A program made the translations under genes and the position numbers. From positions 111,175 through 175,174 of the forward strand of contig CAZWBA010000006.1 of NCBI GenBank assembly GCA_964631955.1: 64,000 nucleotides of DNA, read 5' to 3'. This DNA is from CAMLJR01 sp964631955. GTDB taxonomy: Bacteria; Pseudomonadota; Gammaproteobacteria; Pseudomonadales; CAMLJR01. Below, piece after piece: positions 27,864 through 36,548 of this stretch (position 1 is the first letter of the stretch; every line of letters starts with the position of its first letter). The notes under the pieces are model-generated. The model searched no databases. It saw only the letters and a program-made list of their open reading frames with translations, and had not been told where the DNA came from.

Positions 27864-27901
27864 TTGTTCAAGTCATTACAGATTATTCAAATCACTACAG
27901 A
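27864..27901. repeat. Short tandem duplication, 2 x 19 bp, over the sohB stop
   Basis: TTGTTCAAGTCATTACAGA is followed directly by TTATTCAAATCACTACAGA (three differences). The second copy contains the sohB stop codon (TAG at 27897-27895). Confidence 0.8.
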
Positions 27902-28998
27902 AAGAATCGCTGACCTAACCGGCTGAGCCAACGTGTCAGCACGCGCTCGACACTGGCATCCACCGCCATGCCCAGTTTTTCCTGCCACGGTTTTTTCTCG
28001 ACGTAGCGCACGAGAAATAAATCGTTGTCCTTGCGGTTTTCCATCAGGAATTCGTCGCTGGTTTTGATCGCATCGATTAAATGATTGTCGACCGCCTGTG
28101 CGCCGTACCACACCTCACCCGTAGCAACGTTATTGATATCGAGTTGCGGGCGATGTTGCGCGACAAACTGCTTGAATAGCGTGTGCGTTTCTTCGAGCTC
28201 TTCGAGAAATTTACGACGCCCCTTTTCGGTATTTTCGCCGAGCACGGTCAGCGTGCGTTTATATTCGCCGGCGGTGTGCAATTCGATATCGACATCGTGT
28301 TTTTTCAGCAGACGATGCACATTCGGCAACTGCGCCATGACACCGATCGAACCGATGATGGCAAATGGTGCGGCAATGATCTGTTTGGCGATGCACGCCA
28401 TCATGTAACCGCCGCTCGCCGCGACGCGGTCGACCGCGATGATCAATTCCAGTTGCGCATTGACCAGGCGCTGCAATTGCGATGATGCAAGCCCGTAGCT
28501 ATGCACCATGCCACCCGAGCTTTCCAGCCGCACCAGAACCTGCTCGCCGGGTTTCGATAAGGTCAGAATCGCGCTGATTTCCTCGCGCAGATTTTCCACC
28601 GCCGACGCTTTGACATCGCCATCGAAATCGAGCACGAAAATCCGCTTTTTCTTTTCCGCTTCTTTATCCTTATTTTTCTTGCGCTGCTTCTCTTCGAGCT
28701 TTTCCTTTTTGCGGTGCTCTTTGTGCTCGGCCTTCAGTTCGTCCTCGAACAGAATGGCGTGCTTGATATCCTGCTCGAAATCCTCGAAACGCGCACCGAG
28801 ATCCCTGACCTCGATATGCCCCTCACTTTCTTTATGTTTCCGTTGCGACAGCGCAACGATGCCTGCGATCAATATCAGCAAACCGACGATAAGCGTGATT
28901 GTTTTGGCGAGAAAAAGACCGTAATCGGCAAGAAACTGCAAAGCGATATCTCCGACATTGAATGCGTCAAGAAGGGTTTCGAGGGGAGCGGCGGTCAT
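27895..28998 (-). CDS. sohB: Inner-membrane protease SohB (S49 family)
   Basis: 367 residues from the ATG at 28998; a TTG at 29025 is an alternative. An N-terminal membrane segment (about 28-50) is followed by a highly charged Lys/Glu helix (about 85-118) and the S49 peptidase domain: LVRLESSGGMVHSYGLASSQL, the Ser nucleophile in RVAASGGYMMAC and the general-base Lys in GEYKRTLTVLGENT. It is a signal-peptide-peptidase-like protease at the periplasmic face. It follows the small membrane protein gene by 64 bp and may belong to the fimL operon. Confidence 0.95.
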   Translation of the reverse strand: MTAAPLETLLDAFNVGDIALQFLADYGLFLAKTITLIVGLLILIAGIVALSQRKHKESEGHIEVRDLGARFEDFEQDIKHAILFEDELKAEHKEHRKKEKLEEKQRKKNKDKEAEKKKRIFVLDFDGDVKASAVENLREEISAILTLSKPGEQVLVRLESSGGMVHSYGLASSQLQRLVNAQLELIIAVDRVAASGGYMMACIAKQIIAAPFAIIGSIGVMAQLPNVHRLLKKHDVDIELHTAGEYKRTLTVLGENTEKGRRKFLEELEETHTLFKQFVAQHRPQLDINNVATGEVWYGAQAVDNHLIDAIKTSDEFLMENRKDNDLFLVRYVEKKPWQEKLGMAVDASVERVLTRWLSRLGQRFFL

Positions 28999-29062
28999 GG
29001 TGGCGACTGCCGAAAGCGAAGTCAAGCAAGCGAAAAATGTCGCTTTATTGCGCAGTGGAGCG

Positions 29063-29713
29063 TTACTGCCACTGCTCGACAGCGAGTCTGGCGCGCTCGT
29101 TCAGAGGTTCAGCGATCAGGCCGTCGCTGCCGATCGTCACGTTGTACAGCGCGCCGTCGGCCATCGGTAGATAACTCGCACTGGCGTCCTGCGCTTCGAT
29201 CATTGAAAAATAACGATTCACCGCGCGCAGTCGTGACCACGTATCGAAATAAGGCTGCTCGGTATTCAAATCGATCGCGGTGTGCGGCAATGCCTGCTCG
29301 TCGTTGAGCGAGATGTAGCGACCCGACAAACGATCGAGCCGATAGCCGGATTTCACGCCCGCGCGCGCCGCAGCGTCGAACCATTTCAATACGCGCGCAT
29401 CGAGCCGCCACAAATCGCCGCTCAGCTGATAGCGCTGTTCGTTGCCGGCCTGATCGACCAGATTGACGTTGAATTGTTTGTCATCGATTTTGCTGAACGC
29501 CAGCGTCGCTATCGGGCGCGTGGCGGAAACCTGCTGATAGCCGCGCACATCCCAGGCGGCGAGCAGCAGAACAATCGCGATGCAGAGCAACAGCAGTCCG
29601 GCGCTGCCGCGCAGCCAGGCGAGAATCCAGTTGCCGATCAGCAGGCGCAGCGACGCCAATAAAATAATTATCGCAATCAGCGCGAAAACGATGGCAACGC
29701 CGAGATAAATCAC
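29063..29713 (-). CDS. Conserved inner-membrane protein of unknown function
   Basis: 216 residues from a GTG start that overlaps the fimL stop (GTGA), so translation is coupled. Two N-terminal membrane segments (about 4-24 and 34-53) are followed by a periplasmic domain of about 160 residues with ATLAFSKIDDKQFNVNL, a Leu/Arg-rich middle (GYRLDRLSGRYISLN) and AVNRYFSMIEAQDASAS. Homologues are sometimes labelled as efflux-pump-like, but no transporter motif is present. Coupling to fimL is the main clue to its role. Confidence 0.7.
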   Translation of the reverse strand: MIYLGVAIVFALIAIIILLASLRLLIGNWILAWLRGSAGLLLLCIAIVLLLAAWDVRGYQQVSATRPIATLAFSKIDDKQFNVNLVDQAGNEQRYQLSGDLWRLDARVLKWFDAAARAGVKSGYRLDRLSGRYISLNDEQALPHTAIDLNTEQPYFDTWSRLRAVNRYFSMIEAQDASASYLPMADGALYNVTIGSDGLIAEPLNERARLAVEQWQ

Positions 29714-31413
29714 GAGGCCACCGAAAAACCGAGCGCGGCCAGACTCTCTTCGGCCACGCCGAGAATTTTTTCATCGGGTGTGCGGCCGGCCGCGATTTCC
29801 GAAAAATAATATTCGAGACTGATCAGCGCATCCGCCAGCGTTTCCAGCAGCTGATGACGCTGCGGGCCGCTGTACTGTTTGTCGCGCGTGCTCGCCTCCA
29901 CAAAGGCCACGCAGCTTTTCAAAATATTCGCGGCACGCGCGTGATTCAATATCTGCGCACCGCCGCGCACCGCCGTTAACGTCACCGCGACATTGGCGAT
30001 ATGCACCGCATCGAAATTCGATTCGACATACGAAGTAATCGCGCGCTTGCACAGCGAAATTCCCGCCTGCAATTCGTCGATGACGATACGCGAGGCTTCG
30101 GCGAGCTGGCTGTCGGCGATGATCTGCTTGCGCATCGCATCGGTGACCTGTTCGAGGTCGCTCGTCGCCAGCTCGTTGCGGTATAGCCCGGAGAGGCTGC
30201 TTTCGATAAAGAGCAGCGCGTCGGCAACCGCCAGAAATTCCGCGGGCGGCACACCATTTTTCTGCTCGGCCCAGTTCTCCACGAACTGAAGCTGCTCGCG
30301 CAGAATATTCGCCGGTGCGCGCAGGTTGACCACGCGCAGGGTATCTGCGACGCGGGTCAGGGTCTCTTTCAGCGGCACCACGTCGTCGGTGGAAATACCC
30401 TGATTCTGCGAGGCGATTTCCAGAATATCCTTCGCGCTGCGCAGTTCTTCCTTGAGAACCTTGACCACCGAATCGATCGCTTCGAGCCCGGGACCGCGCA
30501 TGGCTTCGTGCTGCGCCGTCAGCTCGCGATCGTCCGGATGCACATGCGGAATCGAAAACGCCTCGATGGCAATCTGCACCGCGCCTTCGCGATGCGCCGA
30601 CAACGCCAGTAAAAAAATCAGTTCGCGGCGGACCGCCTCGTCGACCGCTTCGTTCAAAACGGTTTCGCCACCTTTCAGATAACGCGCCATCAGGCGCTCG
30701 ATGGTGCCGAGCGTGCGGCGCCGGTTCAGATTGAGCGTCAGGCCGCCGCGCGCCAGCGCCTCGGCCACTGCGGCGGCGAGATACCAGAAGCCGCCGCCGC
30801 TATCGCTCGGTGTTTCCGCCGCGAACCGTTTGGCTGCGCGCGCGATCAGCTGCAGATTCAGCGCCTGGTTCTGCTGCTTGAGAATGGCGAGCAGACCAAC
30901 CTGATACATCTGCCGCAGGCGGGGCAACGCTTCCTTGTTGGGAGCTTCCGCGGCGGGCAGCGGTTTCACCGCGTGCAGCGTCAGCGGCGTCTGATCGAAA
31001 TGGAATTCAGGAATCAGCGGCTGGCGGCGCGCGACGCGCAGCTCATTGACGTAGGGAATGATCAGGATCGGCTCGGCAAAACGGCGCGATGCGACAAATT
31101 CGATATAGCGCGGCAGCACGAAAATCGCATGGCTCAGCGCCCCCGCCAGCGCCTCGGCACTGGCGCCCTGCGCGCTGGCGATATCGTCGAGCGCAGCCGC
31201 CATTTCACCGGCCAGCAAAGCCGCCGCGGAAAACTGGATCAGGCGCAGGGTGCCGGCGATCTGGGCGATATCGGTCCGGCAATTGTCTATCGCGCTGCGG
31301 TTGGTCGCATCGAGCAGAAACGCTTCGAACTCGCCCGCGGCGCGCTGCAGCGTGTTGTCGAGCTCTTCACGGATAAGTGCAAGCGAATTGAGATTTACGG
31401 CTACATCCGACAC
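29710..31413 (-). CDS. fimL: FimL-like regulator of type IV pili / twitching motility
   Basis: 567 residues from a GTG start with AGGAA 9 bp upstream. It is almost wholly alpha-helical and resembles the N-terminal Hpt-like part of the chemotaxis kinase ChpA. The start LNSLALIREELDNTLQRAA and QIAGTLRLIQFSAAALLAGEM match FimL. The phospho-accepting His motifs of true Hpt domains are not evident. In Pseudomonas, FimL affects cAMP and twitching. The call is supported by the nearby dnaQ-rnhA-gloB-mltD order. Four tandem repeats lie just upstream of the gene. Confidence 0.8.
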   Translation of the reverse strand: MSDVAVNLNSLALIREELDNTLQRAAGEFEAFLLDATNRSAIDNCRTDIAQIAGTLRLIQFSAAALLAGEMAAALDDIASAQGASAEALAGALSHAIFVLPRYIEFVASRRFAEPILIIPYVNELRVARRQPLIPEFHFDQTPLTLHAVKPLPAAEAPNKEALPRLRQMYQVGLLAILKQQNQALNLQLIARAAKRFAAETPSDSGGGFWYLAAAVAEALARGGLTLNLNRRRTLGTIERLMARYLKGGETVLNEAVDEAVRRELIFLLALSAHREGAVQIAIEAFSIPHVHPDDRELTAQHEAMRGPGLEAIDSVVKVLKEELRSAKDILEIASQNQGISTDDVVPLKETLTRVADTLRVVNLRAPANILREQLQFVENWAEQKNGVPPAEFLAVADALLFIESSLSGLYRNELATSDLEQVTDAMRKQIIADSQLAEASRIVIDELQAGISLCKRAITSYVESNFDAVHIANVAVTLTAVRGGAQILNHARAANILKSCVAFVEASTRDKQYSGPQRHQLLETLADALISLEYYFSEIAAGRTPDEKILGVAEESLAALGFSVAS

Positions 31414-31781
31414 GTTGCGCGATTCCTACTGGTTGCTCTTGCCAAATGATTGCTCTTGGCAAATGGCTGCTCTTGGCAGGGTGGTGGCTCTTGGCAGAGG
31501 CTGCTTTCAGACCGACGACAGCGGCTTTATCGCTTTATCTCCGGGGAAACCAATCGGGTCCGGGAAAACCAGATCGGGAAACAGCCATTTTCCAGCCCCT
31601 GTGAAAACCTGGCCGCAGTTGTTATGCCGTGTTTTCATTAACTGAAATAAATGCTTGTCAGGTATAGCAAAGCGATCCGCGGCCCGCCACCTGAAACGAC
31701 TGGAAACCAGCCACAAAATCGACCATTGCCGGTGCTGGATGGCTGCGTTCAGAAGTTCATATTCTTGATGAAAAAAATAGT
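31414..31781. other. Intergenic region between fimL and dnaQ
   Basis: About 370 bp with no supported gene. It contains the tandem array at 31431-31500, which would lie in the fimL leader, and AT-rich sequence at 31755-31805 near the end of dnaQ. Small open frames here lack recognisable sequence or ribosome-binding sites. Confidence 0.6.
31431..31500. repeat. Tandem repeat, 4 units of 17-18 bp, upstream of fimL
   Basis: Units GGTTGCTCTTGCCAAAT, GATTGCTCTTGGCAAAT, GGCTGCTCTTGGCAGGGT and GGTGGCTCTTGGCAGAGG run head to tail from 31431. The core is GCTCTTGGCA. The array begins 18 bp from the fimL start. Confidence 0.85.
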
Positions 31782-32495
31782 TTAACCATCTGTTTTAAAT
31801 ATGGTTTTTCCAGAACTCTTCTTGTCGAGCAGCGCCAGCTGCAACGCATGGGCAGCCAGCTCCTCCGCCGACGCCCGCACCACTCTGAGCGCCGCTGCCG
31901 GAATCTGCGAGCGCCGGATCTCGCCCGCCCCGTGGGCGTGGGCATTTTCGGGGTCGAAACTCGCCAGCGCCAATGCCGTCTGTCCGCCCGTCATCGCCAG
32001 ATAGACATCCGCGAGAATTTCGGCATCGAGCAGCGCGCCGTGCAGTTCGCGTTGCGAATTATCGACGCCATAACGCTGGCAGAGCGCATCGAGATTGTTT
32101 TTCTGGCCGGGGTGACGCTGCCGCGCCATGACCAGCGTATCGACCACACTGCAGATTCTGTCGATACGGTCCGGATGGCCCTGCAAGGCCAGTTCGCAGT
32201 TCAGGAAGCCGATATCGAATGGCGCGTTATGGATGATCAGCTCCGCGTCGCGCACGAATTCGAGCAGCTCCTCGACGATATGCGCGAACACCGGCTTGTC
32301 GGCGAGCATTTCGTTGGTGATACCGTGAACCTCGATCGCGCCCGCGTCGATTTCACGCTCGGGATTGATATAGCGATGAAAATGCCGCCCGGTCAGCTTG
32401 CGATTGATCAGCTCGACGCAGCCGACCTCGATCAGGCGGTGCCCCTGGGCATGCTCGAGACCGGTGGTTTCGGTATCCAGAACGATTTGCCGCAC
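31782..32495 (-). CDS. dnaQ: DNA polymerase III epsilon subunit (proofreading exonuclease)
   Basis: 237 residues from a GTG start preceded by AGGAG. The DEDDh exonuclease motifs are complete: ExoI VLDTETTGLE (about 4-13), ExoII HNAPFDIGFLN (about 97-107), ExoIII HGALLDAEILADVY (about 160-173). A C-terminal segment binds the alpha subunit. It proofreads replication errors. It follows rnhA by 23 bp in the order methyltransferase-rnhA-dnaQ, conserved in Pseudomonas. Confidence 0.96.
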   Translation of the reverse strand: MRQIVLDTETTGLEHAQGHRLIEVGCVELINRKLTGRHFHRYINPEREIDAGAIEVHGITNEMLADKPVFAHIVEELLEFVRDAELIIHNAPFDIGFLNCELALQGHPDRIDRICSVVDTLVMARQRHPGQKNNLDALCQRYGVDNSQRELHGALLDAEILADVYLAMTGGQTALALASFDPENAHAHGAGEIRRSQIPAAALRVVRASAEELAAHALQLALLDKKSSGKTIFKTDG

Positions 32496-32518
32496 GTATT
32501 ACTCCTGTTTTCTTCGCC

Positions 32519-32965
32519 CTAAAGCGCTTGCCGTCTCAGATCATCGATGGCGTGATTGGCCAGTTCATCGACGATTTCATTTTCGCGGTGGCCGCTGTGC
32601 CCCTTGACCCAGTGCCAGCTCACCCGGTGGAGCTGGTTGAGCGTATCCAGACGCTGCCAGAGATCGACATTCACCACCGGCTTTTTCGCCGCGGTGCGCC
32701 AGCCGCGCAGTTTCCACTGCGTCATCCACTCGGTAATTCCCTTGCGGACATATTGCGAATCGGTGGTCAGCTCCACCTCGCAGGGCTGCTTCAGCGCTTC
32801 GAGCGCCTTGATCGCGGCCATCAGCTCCATCCGGTTGTTCGTGGTCAGCGGCTCCGCGCCGTTCAGGGTTTTTTCGACGCCATTGAACCGGAGCAATGCC
32901 CCCCACCCGCCCGGCCCCGGATTTCCCTTGCAGGCGCCGTCGGTGAAAATTTCGACCCGCTTCAA
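32519..32965 (-). CDS. rnhA: Ribonuclease HI
   Basis: 148 residues, cutting RNA in RNA-DNA hybrids. The four catalytic acidic residues are visible: Asp in IFTDGACKGNPG, Glu in NNRMELMAAI, Asp in TTDSQYVRKGI, and Asp in ENEIVDELAN. The start is a TTG at 32965 that overlaps the stop of the upstream methyltransferase gene, so translation is coupled. It is followed by dnaQ. Confidence 0.96.
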   Translation of the reverse strand: MKRVEIFTDGACKGNPGPGGWGALLRFNGVEKTLNGAEPLTTNNRMELMAAIKALEALKQPCEVELTTDSQYVRKGITEWMTQWKLRGWRTAAKKPVVNVDLWQRLDTLNQLHRVSWHWVKGHSGHRENEIVDELANHAIDDLRRQAL

Positions 32966-33756
32966 CGCCCATGCTCCTCGTGACGCCGCTCACCCACCGC
33001 CGCGCTGGGCTTTGCCGAAATGGGGGCGAGCACGGAAATCGGCCGCATGCGCAGCGGACGTACGGGAATGAATTTCGCCACCTGCTTGATCGCCGTAATC
33101 ATATAGATGCCGCCGCCGGGCAGATGGCGCGCCCATTCGGCGTCGGGTCTCGACCAGCGCGCGGCGCGATGAATCGGCAGGTGATGAAAGCCATATTGCG
33201 TGCGCTCGACGGCGAACCCCAGCAACTGGAACCAGTCCTGCATGCGCGATACGGACAGCCAGTGATTGCGCCACATGCTGCCGTTTTTCCAGCGGCCCGC
33301 CACCATGCGCGCGCCGAGCGGCGACCACGGATTGAACCCGACCACGATCACCCGCCCCTCGGGGACGACGACCCGGTACAGTTCGCGCAACATGGCGTGA
33401 GGATCGTTGGCGAATTCGACGACGTGATGGGCGATAACGACATCGAGGCTGTCCGAATCGAAGGGCAGTTCCTCGAAATTGCACTGCACGAATGCGGCTG
33501 AGCCGGTGTTCTGCAGCCCCTGTTTCGGCAAAAGCGGACCCGCCCTGAAACAGCGCTGCACGCGGCACTCGTCGAAAAAACTGCGATCGCTGTCGATGCC
33601 AAGCTGAAGCAGGTGATAACCGAAGCAGTTGGTCAGCGTGCGCTCGACCAGGGTTTGCTCATGCGCCAGCACGGCACGACCGAGTTCTGTTTCGAACCAC
33701 GCGTGCAGCGCCGGCGCCAGGGTTTCAACTTCGGGTTGGCGCTTCCACACGCGCAT
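32962..33756 (-). CDS. SAM-dependent methyltransferase-like protein
   Basis: 264 residues with a class I methyltransferase core (Methyltransf_11 type): FEELPFDSDSLDVVIAHHVVEF (about 94-115) and LYRVVVPEGRVIVVGFNPWS (about 126-145). Motif I is degenerate (LLQLGIDSD, about 50), lacking the usual GxGxG. Membership of the conserved methyltransferase upstream of rnhA in Pseudomonas is supported by gene order. Its substrate is unknown. It starts at the ATG at 33756, divergent from gloB (127-bp gap). Confidence 0.85.
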   Translation of the reverse strand: MRVWKRQPEVETLAPALHAWFETELGRAVLAHEQTLVERTLTNCFGYHLLQLGIDSDRSFFDECRVQRCFRAGPLLPKQGLQNTGSAAFVQCNFEELPFDSDSLDVVIAHHVVEFANDPHAMLRELYRVVVPEGRVIVVGFNPWSPLGARMVAGRWKNGSMWRNHWLSVSRMQDWFQLLGFAVERTQYGFHHLPIHRAARWSRPDAEWARHLPGGGIYMITAIKQVAKFIPVRPLRMRPISVLAPISAKPSAAVGERRHEEHGR

Positions 33757-33883
33757 GCGCTGATACCTCGCTAATTTCGTTGCCCTTTATTTTGGTGCGC
33801 TCGCTGCCAGCGCCGGCGACGCCGGGCGAGTATATTACGCATCGCCAGCCACATTCAGTAACTTGTTCAGAGCGACCGCCAGA

Positions 33884-34654
33884 ATGATCACTATCGAGCC
33901 CATCGCCGCGTTTACCGACAATTACATCTGGTGCCTGCATAACGGCGTCGATGCCTATGTGGTCGACCCCGGCGACGCCGCGCCTGTCGTCGCTTTTATC
34001 GCGGCGAAAAAACTGCGGCTGCGGGGCATTCTGATTACGCATCACCATTTCGATCACACCGGCGGCATCGGCGAGCTGCGCGCGCTCCATTCACTCGATA
34101 CGATTCATGGTCCCGACAATCCCGCCATCGACGGCATCACCCACATACTGCGCGAGGGCGATCGCATCGAGGTGCTCGGCGAAATATTCGAGATACTCGA
34201 AGTGCCCGGCCATACGCTCGATCACATCGCCTATGTATCGACCAGTCTGCAGCCGCCCGCGCTGTTCTGCGGCGACACCCTGTTCGCCGCGGGCTGCGGC
34301 CGCCTGTTCGAAGGCACGCCGGGGCAGATGTTTTCCAGCCTGAACAAATTCAAAAAGCTCGCGCCGGAAACGCGAGTTTTCTGCACACACGAATATACGC
34401 AGGCGAATTTACGCTTTGCGCAGGCCGTCGAGCCTGATAACCTCGCGCTCCAACAACGCGCGCAAAGCGCCGATAACGTTCGGGCGAACGATCAGCCAAC
34501 CCTCCCCTCGACCCTGGCTCTGGAGCTCGAAACGAATCCGTTTCTGCGCACACAGCACCCGGCCGTACAGAACGCCGCCTTGCGACACAACCCACAAAAC
34601 GCAAACGAAGTGGATGTTTTCGCGGCTATAAGACAGTGGAAGGATCAATTTTGA
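33884..34654 (+). CDS. gloB: Hydroxyacylglutathione hydrolase (glyoxalase II)
   Basis: 256 residues from the ATG at 33884 (MITIEPIAAFTDNYIW, the standard start); an in-frame TTG lies upstream. The metallo-beta-lactamase fold has the metal motif THHHFDHTGG (about 52-61), then HTLDHIAY, FCGDTLFAAGCGRLFEG, and FCTHEYTQANLRFA. It hydrolyses S-D-lactoylglutathione to D-lactate in methylglyoxal detoxification. Its stop codon lies in the first copy of a tandem repeat. mltD follows, as in Pseudomonas. Confidence 0.97.
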   Translation: MITIEPIAAFTDNYIWCLHNGVDAYVVDPGDAAPVVAFIAAKKLRLRGILITHHHFDHTGGIGELRALHSLDTIHGPDNPAIDGITHILREGDRIEVLGEIFEILEVPGHTLDHIAYVSTSLQPPALFCGDTLFAAGCGRLFEGTPGQMFSSLNKFKKLAPETRVFCTHEYTQANLRFAQAVEPDNLALQQRAQSADNVRANDQPTLPSTLALELETNPFLRTQHPAVQNAALRHNPQNANEVDVFAAIRQWKDQF

Positions 34655-34701
34655 GACTCAGTTTTTTTCCTTTTGAGACTCCTCTTTCTCTTTTGAGACT
34701 C
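34649..34701. repeat. Tandem repeat, 3 copies of TTTTGAGACTC over the gloB stop
   Basis: Copies begin at 34649, 34671 and 34691 (period 20-22 bp) with T-rich spacers. The first copy includes the gloB TGA at 34652-34654. Confidence 0.85.
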
Positions 34702-34731
34702 GGTTTTTGACCGGTTTCAGTTCGATTCATA

Positions 34732-34775
34732 AACTGACGAACAACAATTTCGAAACTGCCGGACAATAATTTCGA
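34732..34775. repeat. Tandem duplication, 2 x 22 bp, upstream of mltD
   Basis: Two adjacent 22-bp units, each AACTG...CAA(C/T)AATTTCGA, differing at three positions. They lie 42 bp before the mltD start, in the leader. Confidence 0.8.
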
Positions 34776-34816
34776 ATCAGAACGCGCCCTGCGCCGACCC
34801 TATAAGGACTGTGAGA

Positions 34817-36469
34817 ATGCCTTATTTCGATCAAGCCACGATCAAGAAGCGACTGCGAAACGACCCGCGACCGCTGCTGATTGCAGCTCTCGCCCTCCTG
34901 ATCAGCGCCTGCAGTACCCCCCCGAAAACCGTCTCCGTCTCCACACCGCCCTCCCCAGCCATCACCGAACGCGCCGCACCGCTGGCCAAAGTGCTGAGCC
35001 CGGCGGCCGAATCCGCGACCTCGCAGGATCGTCTCTTTGCCGGCGACAATGATTCGCTCTGGCAGCGACTGCGCGACGGCTATCAGCTGGACAGGAGCCT
35101 CCAGCATCCGCTCATCGAAAAGCAGGTGGCGTGGTATCGCAAGAATCCAACCTTCGTCTATCGCGCCTCCGAGCGTTCGAGCCGCTATCTCCACTATGTG
35201 GTTTCCGAAGTGCAGCAGCGCAATATGCCGACCGAACTGGCATTGCTGCCCTTCATCGAGAGTGCCTACGATCCCTTCGCCTATTCGCGCAGCGGCGCGG
35301 GCGGAATGTGGCAGTTCATACCGCAAACCGCGACCGCTTTCGGACTGAAACGCAACTGGTGGTACGACGGCCGCAAGGACGTCGTCGCATCGACCGATGC
35401 CGCGCTGGACTACCTGCAATACCTGCACGACAAATTCGATAATGACTGGCTGCTCGCCATCGCCGCGTACAACTTCGGGGAAGGCTCGATACAGCGTGCA
35501 ATGGCGGCAAATCGCAGCAAGGGGCTGCCCACGGATTTCTGGAACCTGAGCCTGCGCGAGGAAACGCGCATCTATGTGCCCCGCCTGCTCGCCCTCGCGA
35601 AAGTGGTGGCGGAGCCGCAGCGCTACGGCATCACGCTTTACTCGATTCCCGACCGCGCCTATTTCGCCGCGGCGGAAACCAAAGGCCAGCTCGACCTCCC
35701 GAAAGCATCGCGTCTGGCGAAAGTCGATATCGATGAACTGCTGCGCCTCAATCCCGGCCTCAATCACGCCACCGTTTCCAGAGAAACGCCACAGCGCATT
35801 CTGCTCCCGATCCATGCGTACGATACGTTCACGAAAGAACTCGCCGCACTGCCCGCCAGCGAACGGGTGCAATGGCAGCAACACAAAGTGGTCAAGGGCG
35901 ACACGCTCACCAGCCTTTCGCGAAAATTTGGCGTGAGCGCCGCCGCGCTGGCTTCGGCGAATTCGCTGGAAGGAAAACTGCTGAAGCCTGGGCAGGAATT
36001 ACTGATTCCGCAAGGTCAGACCGGAGCGCAGAGCGCGGTTGAGGTGGTGCAGAATGCACCCGCGCCTGTCACCACGCAGACACCTTTCGGTTCGACACAA
36101 ATTTTCCACACCGTCGAAGCCGGCGATAATCTGCGCCGCCTCTCGCAACAGTACGGCGTCGGCATCGGCGATATTCAACGCTGGAACGGTCTGGGCGCGA
36201 ACGACCCGATCAAGCTCGGTCAGAAGCTGAACATCTGGACCGACGCCATCGGCAGCAGGCCGCCCAGGACTGCCACCGCCGACGCGAAAAGCGGCTCGGC
36301 ATCTGGCTCGACGAAAAAGGTCGGCTATACGATTCAGAATGGCGATTCGCTGACCGCCATCGCCACCAGATTCAATCTGGAAATCGAGGACATCCTGCGC
36401 TGGAACCAGATCAATCCGCGCGCGCTGCTGCAGCCGGGTCGTCGCCTCACGCTGTTCGTCGCGCAATAA
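34817..36469 (+). CDS. mltD: Membrane-bound lytic murein transglycosylase D
   Basis: 550 residues. The start at 34817 follows AAGGA (34804-34808). It is a lipoprotein: the signal peptide ends in the lipobox LLISAC (Cys about 33). The SLT domain (about 120-300) has the catalytic Glu in LLPFIESAYDP (about 147) and the GGMWQFIPQTA motif. Three LysM peptidoglycan-binding repeats follow (about 355-398, 430-473 and 503-548), for example VVKGDTLTSLSRKFGVS. It cleaves peptidoglycan strands at the inner face of the outer membrane. Confidence 0.96.
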   Translation: MPYFDQATIKKRLRNDPRPLLIAALALLISACSTPPKTVSVSTPPSPAITERAAPLAKVLSPAAESATSQDRLFAGDNDSLWQRLRDGYQLDRSLQHPLIEKQVAWYRKNPTFVYRASERSSRYLHYVVSEVQQRNMPTELALLPFIESAYDPFAYSRSGAGGMWQFIPQTATAFGLKRNWWYDGRKDVVASTDAALDYLQYLHDKFDNDWLLAIAAYNFGEGSIQRAMAANRSKGLPTDFWNLSLREETRIYVPRLLALAKVVAEPQRYGITLYSIPDRAYFAAAETKGQLDLPKASRLAKVDIDELLRLNPGLNHATVSRETPQRILLPIHAYDTFTKELAALPASERVQWQQHKVVKGDTLTSLSRKFGVSAAALASANSLEGKLLKPGQELLIPQGQTGAQSAVEVVQNAPAPVTTQTPFGSTQIFHTVEAGDNLRRLSQQYGVGIGDIQRWNGLGANDPIKLGQKLNIWTDAIGSRPPRTATADAKSGSASGSTKKVGYTIQNGDSLTAIATRFNLEIEDILRWNQINPRALLQPGRRLTLFVAQ

Positions 36470-36483
36470 TTTCGGCGCATCAT

Positions 36484-36510
36484 GTCATTCCCGCGCAGGC
36501 GGGAATCCAG
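36484..36510. repeat. dRS3/REP-like palindrome after mltD
   Basis: ATTCCC-N8-GGGAAT (36487-36506) within GTCATTCCCGC...GCGGGAATCCAG. This form matches the ATTCCC(N)8GGGAAT pattern of Neisseria dRS3 and similar dispersed palindromes. It lies between the convergent mltD and HDOD genes and could also help end transcription. Confidence 0.75.
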
Positions 36511-36548
36511 ACCCGGCGAACAGGACGCCCGCGCAGTAGCGGCACCTC

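Noticed and set aside
31507..31716. Small minus-strand gene between fimL and dnaQ
   Set aside because: Unremarkable composition, no ribosome-binding site and no family resemblance; it sits in repeat-containing intergenic DNA.
34727..35884. Long open frame on the minus strand opposite mltD
   Set aside because: It mirrors the codon pattern of mltD, has no recognisable domain and no plausible start signal. High-GC coding strands often give such shadows.
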